From assembly GCA_029935295.1 (NCBI GenBank), contig JAOZKP010000194.1, forward strand, positions 1 through 5,464: a stretch of DNA of 5,464 nucleotides, written 5' to 3'. Of the stretch, positions 1-5,464 are shown piece after piece. The notes beneath the pieces are model-generated. The model was not told the origin of the DNA. It did no database searches and saw only the letters and a list, made by a program, of their open reading frames with translations. The DNA comes from a bacterium (lineage in GTDB: Bacteria; Desulfobacterota; Anaeroferrophillalia; Anaeroferrophillales; Tharpellaceae). The position numbers and the translations under genes are program-made. The first letter of the stretch is position 1, and each line of letters begins with the position of its first letter.

Positions 1-30
1 ACTCCCGAACTCCCGACTTGATCTCTGTGA

Positions 31-561
31 TCAACGATCAAAAAAGGGACTCTTGCTGGTTAATGACAGCGGGATAGCATAAGCCATTTTGATCTCTTCC
101 GGCAGCAGGCCAAGTTCCAATACTGCTTTGGCACAGGAAAACATAATCCGGTTGTCAACATGGTGCAGAGCCGCTACTGAAACAGCGCTGCCGAGAGCAA
201 TGCCTAAATCGATAACATTAAAATTACAGCGTCCACTCCCCTCTTTCGCACATGCCTGACAATCTTTGTAACCGCAATCCCCACAATAAGGCACCCCTAA
301 AGGCTTAAAACTTGTACCGATTATAAGGACTGCTGGAACCTGGTTGATATTGTTCGCATCTCTTTGAAAAAAAGGTATCTCCTCTTTCGCAGCAATCAGC
401 TCCATTCTTTCAGCTACTTTATCTTTTTCCTCGCCGGTTAACAGTGCAGTCGTAATCGTGTCAGCCCCCTTACCTTTTGGCGAAGTCCGGGCGGCCGCGG
501 CCATCAGCCGACCGATCTCTAAAACAGCCTCTTTTTCCAAATCCTTATCAAAGATAATCAT
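31..561 (-). CDS. DUF2148 ferredoxin-domain iron-sulfur protein
   Basis: A 176-residue soluble protein of the DUF2148 family (uncharacterised proteins with a ferredoxin-like domain). No reaction is established for the family, so only Fe-S binding is inferred. The N-terminal third carries the family pattern AAARTSPKGKGAD (residues 22-34) and a TGEEKDKVAERM helix (42-53). A cysteine cluster follows: C93, C96, C101, C104 and C112 (C-x2-C-x4-C-x2-C-x7-C), with a further C143. The segment DLGIALGSAVSVAA (118-131) followed by VDNRIM (135-140) and the ending PLSLTSKSPFFDR are also typical of the family. It has no signal peptide or membrane segment. The ATG at 561 is supported by GGAG eight bases upstream. 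It ends in TGA at 31 and looks complete. It is transcribed divergently from the HIT gene, and no partner gene is visible in the window. Confidence 0.88.
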   Translation of the reverse strand: MIIFDKDLEKEAVLEIGRLMAAAARTSPKGKGADTITTALLTGEEKDKVAERMELIAAKEEIPFFQRDANNINQVPAVLIIGTSFKPLGVPYCGDCGYKDCQACAKEGSGRCNFNVIDLGIALGSAVSVAALHHVDNRIMFSCAKAVLELGLLPEEIKMAYAIPLSLTSKSPFFDR

Positions 562-627
562 CCCACTTTCTCCAAAACTAATTTTTTATTGTTGTCATAA
601 GAAATCTGTAGCAAACACAATCCAAAT

Positions 628-656
628 ATGATAATCGTAATTCGTAAATTATGCAA
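628..656 (-). promoter_or_regulatory. putative sigma-70-like promoter for the DUF2148 gene
   Basis: Read on the minus strand, a -35-like TTGCAT (656-651) is separated by exactly 17 bases from TATCAT (633-628), which matches the -10 consensus at five of six positions. The -35 matches only at TTG. It lies in the AT-rich divergent spacer and would give a leader of roughly 60 bases before the ATG at 561. This is pattern matching only; AT-rich DNA yields such hits by chance. Confidence 0.35.
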
Positions 657-712
657 GTTGCACACACTAAATAATTTTTCAAAACATACTTAAAATATAA
701 GGCTGTAAAATA

Positions 713-1204
713 ATGTCTGAATCGACTCTCTGGGCCCCCTGGAGGATTGATTATATTCTGAGAAAGAGTCCCCCAAAAGAGGATGGTTGCCTTTTTTGTC
801 GGCTTCATGCTGAATCTGAGGATCGGAAGAACCTGATACTTGCGCGATCAGAACATAGTTACGTAGTCTTAAACCGGTTTCCTTACAGCAGTTGCCATCT
901 ACTGGTCCTGCCGGCGGCCCATTTTGCCGATTTCAACCAGCTGGAAAGTGAAGTGTATTTCGATTTAATGTTGCTCTTAAAAAAGGCGACTGCGGTTTTA
1001 CAGAAAGCGTTAAAACCCGGCGGAATTAATGTTGGTTTGAATATGGGAGCGGCGGCGGGAGCCGGGATTGCTGAGCATCTCCATTTTCACATTGTACCAC
1101 GCTGGGATGGTGACCACAATTTCATGCCGGTGATTGCCGACACCATGGTAATGCCGCAACATCTTGACTCAGCTTATGAAATGCTATTACCGTATTTCAC
1201 TTAA
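713..1204 (+). CDS. HIT family protein, Ap4A phosphorylase/hydrolase-like
   Basis: A 163-residue protein of the histidine-triad superfamily, which binds nucleotides and cleaves or transfers at the alpha-phosphate. The signature HLHFHIV is at residues 122-128, with the central H124 expected to be the nucleophile. It is followed by PRWDGDHNFMPVIADT, which is typical of the bacterial branch that includes mycobacterial Ap4A phosphorylase. The N-terminal LWAPWRIDYI (6-15) and the CLFC pair (C26, C29; probable metal ligands) are characteristic of that branch, as is GGINVGLNMGAAAGAGIAEH just before the triad. The length is normal for the family. The ATG at 713 gives the expected N-terminus; the ribosome site is weak (AAGG ten bases upstream). 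It is the first gene of the plus-strand row, 68 bases before lapA. Whether it acts as a phosphorylase, hydrolase or other nucleotide hydrolase cannot be told from the sequence. Confidence 0.9.
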   Translation: MSESTLWAPWRIDYILRKSPPKEDGCLFCRLHAESEDRKNLILARSEHSYVVLNRFPYSSCHLLVLPAAHFADFNQLESEVYFDLMLLLKKATAVLQKALKPGGINVGLNMGAAAGAGIAEHLHFHIVPRWDGDHNFMPVIADTMVMPQHLDSAYEMLLPYFT

Positions 1205-1272
1205 CTGACAACTGAATAAATTATATCATAAATTTCTTAACTTAATATTTTGCATGGAGGATTGTTATAACG

Positions 1273-1641
1273 ATGCGTTATCTAAAAATTGGTGCGATTC
1301 TATTTTTTCTGCTACTGGTACTCCTTTTCATCTTCCAGAACAGCGCCTCTCTCGCCGCTGCAATTGAGCTGAAGTATGGTTTCGGTGAATATGTTATCCA
1401 TAAAGCTATTCCAGTTTATCTGATTATTTTCTGTGCCCTTTTCCTGGGTTCGGCAATGGTCGCGTTTTTGGATATCGTAATTATTTTCAAGAATAAACGC
1501 CAACTCAAAAAACAGAAAAAAACTATTATTGAACTTGAAAGCGAACTCGCGCAATTTCGCAATCAGCCGCTGACTGAAAGCCCGGTTGCCGCAGCCTCTG
1601 AAACCACCGGCAAAGCTCTGCAGGATACTCCCAAACCTTAG
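1273..1641 (+). CDS. lapA: LapA family inner-membrane protein (DUF1049)
   Basis: A 122-residue protein with LapA-domain architecture. Transmembrane helix 1 is at about residues 5-21 and is followed by the family-typical FQN (21-23). A short periplasmic loop then contains the GEYVIHK stretch (38-44). Transmembrane helix 2 is at about 47-72, followed by a basic, charged cytoplasmic coiled coil (about 74-97; KQKKTIIELESELAQ) and a low-complexity tail rich in Pro, Ala and Thr. E. coli LapA (about 100 residues) partners LapB in LPS assembly and FtsH-dependent LpxC turnover; the same role here is inferred from homology and from lapB next door. The ATG at 1273 is preceded by GGAGG at 1256-1260, a longer spacing (12 bases) than ideal, but no other in-frame start preserves helix 1. 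A weak promoter-like pair (CTGACA at 1205, CATAAA at 1227) might allow transcription separate from the HIT gene. The stop is TAG. Confidence 0.85.
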   Translation: MRYLKIGAILFFLLLVLLFIFQNSASLAAAIELKYGFGEYVIHKAIPVYLIIFCALFLGSAMVAFLDIVIIFKNKRQLKKQKKTIIELESELAQFRNQPLTESPVAAASETTGKALQDTPKP

Positions 1642-1698
1642 ATACTGTCAGAAAAAACAGCCGGTATCTTCGATGGGCCTACTCTAAAATCAACTATT

Positions 1699-2931
1699 AT
1701 GTTTTCAGCCAACCATTTATATGTAGCACTGTTCCTCTTTTTCCTGACGCTACTTGGATTCTGGGGCGGCAAGACATTACTCACACGATTCCGACGCAGA
1801 CCCCATAATGATAAGACTGAACATGGTCTCATCTCCCCGGCAGCAGAAGAGAAACGCCTGGCTGCCGACGAGTCTAAACTTCTGCGAACCTATTTTCGCG
1901 GTCTCTCTTACGTTTTAGCAAATGAGACTGATAAAGCCGTGGCTGAGTTTGTGAAAGTTGCCCAAGTTGATACAACTACAGCTGAGATCTATCTGGCATT
2001 GGGGCAGTTGTTCCGCAACTCGGGAGAAGTTGAAAGAGCCATCCGGGTGCACCGGGATATTCTTCTACGTCCGAACCTTCCTGATGAAGTCCGGCAACTG
2101 ACTTTTTTTGAGATCGGCCTTGACTACAAAAAGGCCGGCTTCCTTGATCGGGCCTGCCGCACATTTGAAGAGATCCTTGAACAAAACCCCTCAGATAAAG
2201 CTGCACTCGACCAACTCTCATCTATCTATGTCAGTATGCAGGAGTGGGAAAAAGCTTTATCGCTCCATCATGAAAAGCCGGCATCGCAAAATGAGACTCA
2301 TATTATAGCTCATCTGACAGCAGAAGTTGCCAAAAAATATGACCACTCCGGCGACAAAAATAAAGCTGTTGCCCTGTTTAAGAAAGCTATAGTTCTTGAT
2401 GAAAAATGCGTTGATGTCTGGCTTCATTACGGAGACTTTTTAATCGACAATAACCGTGAGCAGGAAGCTTTGGATGCCTGGGAAAAAGCTTTTTTGATAA
2501 ATCAGGAATTTATCAGTCAGGTTATAGAGCGCTTCGAAAAAATTCCAGCGGCAAAAAAAGATGCGGCTCTGGATAATTTTTTCCACCGCCATCTTGAAAA
2601 TTACGGCCGACAGAGAAAATTTAATCTTGCTTATATCGACTGGCAGATTAACTCAGGCAAGATTGAAGAAGCTGAGTTAAGATTGAAAAAGGTATTGGAA
2701 GAGACCGGCGGCGACAGTGAGGCCTTCTCGTTAGCCAGACGCCTGTTGCAGTCAACCCAACCGGCAGCGGGATTAGATCGGAACGGTTCAAACTCGCTGG
2801 TGGAGGATGTCTTTGCCGCTGATTTTAATTTTGAAAAACGATATTACTGTCATAAATGTGGCTTCAAACTTGAACGGATTGCCTGCCAGTGCCCCCGCTG
2901 TTCTAGCTGGGACTCTATTGCCATCCGCTGA
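1699..2931 (+). CDS. lapB: LapB (YciM) TPR protein with C-terminal zinc ribbon, LPS assembly regulator
   Basis: A 410-residue LapB homologue, close to the roughly 390 of E. coli. An N-terminal membrane anchor (about residues 7-23) is followed by a basic RFRRR stop-transfer stretch, placing the rest in the cytoplasm. TPR-type helical repeats run from about residue 60 to 350. The first ones match the family closely: YFRGLSYVLANETDKAVAEF, then LGQLFRNSGEVERAIRVH, then LDYKKAGFLDRACRTF. The C-terminus is a rubredoxin-like zinc ribbon with C384-x2-C387-x10-C398-x2-C401, the same spacing as E. coli LapB; an extra C396 sits just before the second pair. In E. coli LapB promotes FtsH degradation of LpxC and so limits LPS synthesis; that role is inferred here. 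The ATG at 1699 has no recognisable Shine-Dalgarno sequence, but it is the only start giving the membrane anchor. The gene lies 57 bases after lapA and in the same reading frame. Confidence 0.92.
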   Translation: MFSANHLYVALFLFFLTLLGFWGGKTLLTRFRRRPHNDKTEHGLISPAAEEKRLAADESKLLRTYFRGLSYVLANETDKAVAEFVKVAQVDTTTAEIYLALGQLFRNSGEVERAIRVHRDILLRPNLPDEVRQLTFFEIGLDYKKAGFLDRACRTFEEILEQNPSDKAALDQLSSIYVSMQEWEKALSLHHEKPASQNETHIIAHLTAEVAKKYDHSGDKNKAVALFKKAIVLDEKCVDVWLHYGDFLIDNNREQEALDAWEKAFLINQEFISQVIERFEKIPAAKKDAALDNFFHRHLENYGRQRKFNLAYIDWQINSGKIEEAELRLKKVLEETGGDSEAFSLARRLLQSTQPAAGLDRNGSNSLVEDVFAADFNFEKRYYCHKCGFKLERIACQCPRCSSWDSIAIR

Positions 2932-2943
2932 TCTTCTGTTGAG

Positions 2944-2969
2944 TTAAAAACTATTTTATTAAAAACTAT
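2944..2969 (+). repeat. 11-base direct repeat at the PilZ gene start
   Basis: TTAAAAACTAT occurs at 2944-2954 and again at 2959-2969, a 15-base period. The second copy runs into the ATG start codon. The repeat occupies the place where a Shine-Dalgarno site would be expected. It may be a small tandem duplication or an A/U-rich translation enhancer; its function is unknown. Confidence 0.6.
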
Positions 2970-3399
2970 GGTAACAGATAGCAGCAACCAGGAAAACCAA
3001 CGAGATTTTCATCGGTGCGGAGTTGAGATAGCTTTCTCTTTTTCGATTATTAAAGGGAAAGAGATTGTCGGTCCCTACCCGGCCCATACAATTAATCTCA
3101 GCGGCGGCGGAATGTTTTTCGCAACCACCTGCCCGATGCTCCAAGCCGGTGATTTAATACTTGCCGAATTTTCAGAAGCGGCAGACGCACAAAAATGCTC
3201 TGACGCCAACCTTTCCGGTGATTTCATGGCCCGGGTAATTCGTAATACTGCCAACGAAGCTGACAATGTGACCAAGACTGACTGTGAAAGAAGTTATCAA
3301 CTGGCAGTTGAATTCCAATTCCTTCACAAAGCTACAAAAAACGATATCGTCGCTTTCCTCAATCAATACGAGGCATTTCTCAGGCACCAGCAGAAATAA
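2968..3399 (+). CDS. PilZ domain protein (probable c-di-GMP receptor)
   Basis: A 143-residue, essentially single-domain PilZ protein. Both c-di-GMP contact motifs are intact: RxxxR at R12-R16 (RDFHR) and the (D/N)xSxxG motif at N43-S45-G48 (NLSGGG), followed by MFF as usual for the fold's second strand. The later strands (FMARVIR at 86-92, YQLAVEFQFL at 110-119) and the C-terminal helix (DIVAFLNQYEAFLRHQQ) complete the domain. It has no membrane segment or output domain, so it probably acts by binding a partner. It starts 36 bases after lapB with no obvious Shine-Dalgarno site; translation may depend on coupling or an A/U-rich leader. The spacing suggests cotranscription with lapAB. The domain call is firm; c-di-GMP binding is inferred from the motifs, and the target is unknown. 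Confidence 0.88.
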   Translation: MVTDSSNQENQRDFHRCGVEIAFSFSIIKGKEIVGPYPAHTINLSGGGMFFATTCPMLQAGDLILAEFSEAADAQKCSDANLSGDFMARVIRNTANEADNVTKTDCERSYQLAVEFQFLHKATKNDIVAFLNQYEAFLRHQQK

Positions 3400-3435
3400 T
3401 AGAGGTGCCCTAGAGTTGTAAAAAGTTCCTGTCAA

Positions 3436-4347
3436 TCACTGCAAAGAACCGATAAAATCAGTGACCTTTTCATAGTTGCGCAGTTCAAGATAGTCCCTGA
3501 TACCGGTGACGATCTCGGCTCCAACTGCGGGGTTGACAAAATTGGCGGTACCGATCTCAACCGCAGTCGCTCCAGCTAAAAGAAACTCCAGAGCATCTTG
3601 GGCCGAAGTAATCCCACCGATACCAATAACCGGGATTGAAACTGCCTGTGCAACCTGATAAACCATCCGCAAAGCCACCGGCTTAATCGCTGGGCCGGAG
3701 AGTCCTCCGGTAACATTTCCCAACATAGGTTGTTTTTTATCCAGATCTACAGCCATCCCCATAAGTGTATTGATCAAAGATACAGAATCGCTGCCAACAT
3801 CTTCAACCGCTTTAGCGATCTTGACAATATCAGTAACATTGGGTGAGAGTTTGGTGATCAGCGGTAATGAGGTCGCCTTGCGCACAGCTGCAACCAGACT
3901 TGCTGCCGCATCTGGATCAGTCCCAAACTGAATACCACCAGCTTTGACATTCGGGCAGGAGATATTGATTTCGAGGGCCCTGACACCTTCAACCTGATCC
4001 AGTCTAGCGGCAATGGCAGCGTAGTCATCCTGATTATTGCCAAAGATATTGACAATCACTTCAGCTTTAAGCTTCTGCAGAACCGGCAGTTCATCAGTGA
4101 TAAAACTGTCAATGCCGATGTTTTCCAGGCCGATGGCATTGAGCATGCCGCAGGCGGTTTCGGTTATCCTTACTCCCGGGTTACCAACTTTAGGCTTCAA
4201 AGAGAGCCCTTTAGTTATAATCGCTCCAAGTTCGGCAATGTTTAAATAATCAGCATACTCACGACCGTAACCAAAAGTTCCGGAAGCGGTTAAAACCGGA
4301 TTTTTCAGGACAACCCCGGGAGCAATTTCTACATTAAGATCGACCAT
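3436..4347 (-). CDS. pyrD: dihydroorotate dehydrogenase B, catalytic FMN subunit
   Basis: A 303-residue class 1B dihydroorotate dehydrogenase catalytic subunit, which oxidises dihydroorotate to orotate in de novo pyrimidine synthesis. It is a TIM barrel with FMN. Visible motifs are NPVLTASGTFGYG (16-28), ITKGLS (44-49) with the FMN-contacting lysine, NISCPN (128-133) with C131 as the catalytic base (class 1 enzymes use Cys, class 2 Ser), the GGLSGPAIKP stretch (214-223), the phosphate-binding IGIGGI (241-246) and EIGTANF (264-270). The length is normal for the family, and no N-terminal membrane extension of class 2 is present. The ATG at 4347 overlaps the TGA of pyrK (TGATG) and is preceded by a strong GAGGTGA at 4361-4355, seven bases away, so translation is probably coupled to pyrK. 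It is cytoplasmic and would function as a heterotetramer with PyrK. Confidence 0.96.
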   Translation of the reverse strand: MVDLNVEIAPGVVLKNPVLTASGTFGYGREYADYLNIAELGAIITKGLSLKPKVGNPGVRITETACGMLNAIGLENIGIDSFITDELPVLQKLKAEVIVNIFGNNQDDYAAIAARLDQVEGVRALEINISCPNVKAGGIQFGTDPDAAASLVAAVRKATSLPLITKLSPNVTDIVKIAKAVEDVGSDSVSLINTLMGMAVDLDKKQPMLGNVTGGLSGPAIKPVALRMVYQVAQAVSIPVIGIGGITSAQDALEFLLAGATAVEIGTANFVNPAVGAEIVTGIRDYLELRNYEKVTDFIGSLQ

Positions 4348-5168
4348 CAGAAAATCACCTCTTCGGCTGGGAAAACCGGACCCTGAGTGCAGACTTTTGC
4401 ACTTTTCACATCACCCGATCCGGCATCACCAACAATAGTCTGAACGCAACCGAGACAGACGCCGAAACCACAGGCCATACGATTCTCGAGACTTAAAAAA
4501 CCTTTAGAATTAAACTCCTGTAAGACCTGTTGTACACTTTTCAGCATCGGTTCAGGACCGCAGGCAAAGGTTACATTTCCGGCAACCTGCAATTCCGTCT
4601 TGAGAAGTTCAGTTACAAATCCTTTACGGCCGGAACTGCCGTCGTCAGTAATCGTTTCAATGCGAAGATTGGGACGGCACTCTTTTATTTTATCAAGCAA
4701 AACCAGTTCTTCGGCCTTGGCAGCGCCATAGAGCAGAACTTTTTCTCTCTTTATCTCGTCATTTACAGCAGTCGGCAACAGACATGAAGCGATCGAGGCG
4801 ATCCCCATGCCCCCGGCAACCATAATAACAGATTCATCATGGTTACGAACTGGAGCACTGTTTTTCACCGGATAACCCTCTCCCAGGGGGCCGTGGACTG
4901 AAAGCAAAGCTCCCTCCTGCAGCAGACCCAGTTGTCGACTCCCTTTGCCAACCATTTTGATCACCACTTCAAACCAGTTTTTACCCCAGTTACAGATGCC
5001 AAATGGCCTTTTCAGTAAAGGATCGGAGAGATTATTGTCATTGCCGAGCATGATAAACCGGCCCGGTGCGGCCTTACGGCAAAAATCTTCGGGCGCCGCA
5101 ATCCGCAAGTTTACAATATCTCTGGTCAACGATGAATTTTTTAGAATTTTTGTTTTAAAAAGATACAA
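4347..5168 (-). CDS. pyrK: dihydroorotate dehydrogenase B, electron transfer subunit (FAD, 2Fe-2S)
   Basis: PyrK carries electrons from PyrD's FMN through a 2Fe-2S cluster and FAD to NAD+. With the start chosen here it has 273 residues: a ferredoxin-reductase-type FAD domain containing RPFGI (54-58), an NAD-binding domain with GGMGIAS (119-125) and CGPEPML (203-209), then the PyrK-specific cluster loop with C233, C238, C241 and C260 (CGFGVCLGC, then VCTQGPVF). No in-frame ATG exists before the FAD domain, so a TTG start is required. TTGs lie at 5192, 5186, 5174 and 5168. I prefer 5168: it has GGGGA seven bases upstream and gives MYLFKTKIL, in register with the family's short N-terminus. Starting at 5192 would add eight residues (281 in total) and has no visible ribosome site. 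It ends one base into pyrD. Confidence 0.93.
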   Translation of the reverse strand: MYLFKTKILKNSSLTRDIVNLRIAAPEDFCRKAAPGRFIMLGNDNNLSDPLLKRPFGICNWGKNWFEVVIKMVGKGSRQLGLLQEGALLSVHGPLGEGYPVKNSAPVRNHDESVIMVAGGMGIASIASCLLPTAVNDEIKREKVLLYGAAKAEELVLLDKIKECRPNLRIETITDDGSSGRKGFVTELLKTELQVAGNVTFACGPEPMLKSVQQVLQEFNSKGFLSLENRMACGFGVCLGCVQTIVGDAGSGDVKSAKVCTQGPVFPAEEVIF

Positions 5169-5251
5169 AATCAATTCCCCGGTCAAGGCCAAAAAGTTGG
5201 TATAGTCAAGAATCTTTCAGTTTTATTGCATTCTCTCCCAATCGTATTTTA

Positions 5252-5281
5252 TTAATAACGGTATTTAAGTATAAAGGTCAA
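5252..5281 (-). promoter_or_regulatory. putative promoter for pyrK-pyrD
   Basis: On the minus strand, TTGACC (5281-5276), matching the -35 consensus at five of six positions, is followed after 18 bases by TATTAA (5257-5252), which matches the -10 at four of six. It lies just downstream of the terminator and would give a leader of about 75 bases before the preferred TTG start. No pyrimidine-sensing attenuator or PyrR-type structure is visible between it and the gene. Support is sequence pattern and position only. Confidence 0.4.
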
Positions 5282-5304
5282 AATATTTCTTACCTGTAAA
5301 ACAT

Positions 5305-5336
5305 AAAAAAGGGCGCCTATCAGCTAGGCGCCCTTT
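5305..5336 (-). terminator. strong intrinsic terminator, partly bidirectional
   Basis: A perfect inverted repeat, GGGCGCCTA-TCAGC-TAGGCGCCC at 5311-5333, extends by three A-T pairs to a 12-bp stem (5308-5336). On the minus strand it is followed by six T residues (5310-5305), a classic rho-independent terminator. On the plus strand the T tract is only TTT, then AATA, so termination that way would be weaker. It probably ends a minus-strand transcript entering from beyond the right edge and isolates pyrKD from it. Confidence 0.88.
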
Positions 5337-5408
5337 AATAATTTGTTTTATTACAGTATATTAGAGTGGATAGTTAAACTTAAATATAGATTTCTATGAA
5401 AATATAAT

Positions 5409-5464
5409 CAGGAGGCTGTCCGAGAATAGAAATTTTTTCTCAGATCGAGGCATTTTTTATAAAT
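5409..5464. repeat. possible insertion-sequence terminus or dispersed repeat, cut by window edge
   Basis: The last 56 bases do not look like the preceding AT-rich spacer. GGAGGCTGTCCGAGAATAG begins abruptly at 5411; GGCTGTCC-type starts are common in terminal inverted repeats of some transposon families. It is followed by a short imperfect inverted arrangement (GAGAA at 5422-5426, TTCTC at 5437-5441). No transposase, second end or target duplication is in view, so this is a resemblance only. The same stretch could be a chromosomal intergenic repeat or the tail of a gene entering from the right. Confidence 0.25.

Noticed and set aside
658..701. Plus-strand promoter for the HIT gene (TTGCAC at 658; TAAAAT at 691 or TATAAG at 696)
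   Set aside because: The -10-like boxes are good, but none lies at a proper distance from a -35-like box, so no specific promoter can be assigned although one must exist nearby.
578..808. Open frame of 76 codons on the minus strand
   Set aside because: Its first part is antisense to the well-supported start of the HIT gene and the rest lies in the AT-rich spacer. The translation shows no recognisable domain, and the spacer is better explained as promoter DNA.
1638..2308. Several open frames of 60-80 codons on both strands within lapB
   Set aside because: They overlap conserved TPR coding sequence in other frames, have no recognisable domains, and are shadows of lapB codon usage.
2959..3435. 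Minus-strand open frames opposite the PilZ gene
   Set aside because: They are antisense to a clear PilZ domain and have no family resemblance.
3400..3460. Possible hairpin from GTTC (3425) and GAAC (3446) at the convergent junction
   Set aside because: A four-base stem with a long loop and no T tract is too weak to call a terminator.
3858..5205. Open frames overlapping pyrD and pyrK on other frames and on the plus strand
   Set aside because: pyrD and pyrK carry full sets of family motifs across these regions; the alternatives show none.
5386..5397. Small palindrome ATAGATTTCTAT
   Set aside because: An AT-only-like five-base stem with a two-base loop in AT-rich spacer is expected by chance and has no associated gene.
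5396..5453. Nineteen-codon minus-strand frame (ATG at 5453) and two short frames open to the right edge, ending near 5443 and 5410
   Set aside because: They are too short to judge, with no ribosome site or recognisable residues. Any of them could be random or the tail of a gene outside the window.

Overview
The window reads as an ordinary chromosomal segment of a Gram-negative bacterium. It is moderately AT-rich, most strongly so in the intergenic spacers. A LapA/LapB pair (lipopolysaccharide homeostasis in proteobacteria), a two-subunit PyrD/PyrK dihydroorotate dehydrogenase and a DUF2148 iron-sulfur protein together suggest an anaerobic or sulfur/metal-metabolising lineage such as the former Deltaproteobacteria (Desulfobacterota/Desulfuromonadota). 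That placement is inferred from gene content and protein style, not from a marker gene.

Layout: (1) 31-561, minus strand: a cysteine-rich DUF2148 ferredoxin-domain protein. (2) 562-712: an AT-rich divergent spacer carrying a plausible minus-strand promoter. (3) 713-3399, plus strand: a row of four genes, namely a HIT-family nucleotide-processing protein, lapA, lapB and a small PilZ-domain protein. (4) 3400-3435: a 36-base convergent spacer with no clear terminator. (5) 3436-5168 (or 5192), minus strand: pyrK followed by pyrD, overlapping by one base and probably translationally coupled. (6) 5193-5464: no gene. It holds a plausible pyrK promoter, a strong intrinsic terminator at 5305-5336 and, at the very edge, a sequence resembling the terminus of an insertion sequence or dispersed repeat.

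Working together: LapA and LapB should form an inner-membrane module that tunes LpxC turnover and so LPS synthesis. A PilZ protein with intact c-di-GMP binding motifs directly downstream hints at a second-messenger input to envelope control. PyrK and PyrD form the FMN/FAD/2Fe-2S enzyme that oxidises dihydroorotate and passes electrons to NAD+. The HIT protein resembles bacterial Ap4A phosphorylase-type enzymes. No wholly new system is evident. The points most worth a second look are the lapA-lapB-PilZ arrangement, the in-frame TAG junction between lapA and lapB, the TTG start of pyrK and the repeat-like right edge.
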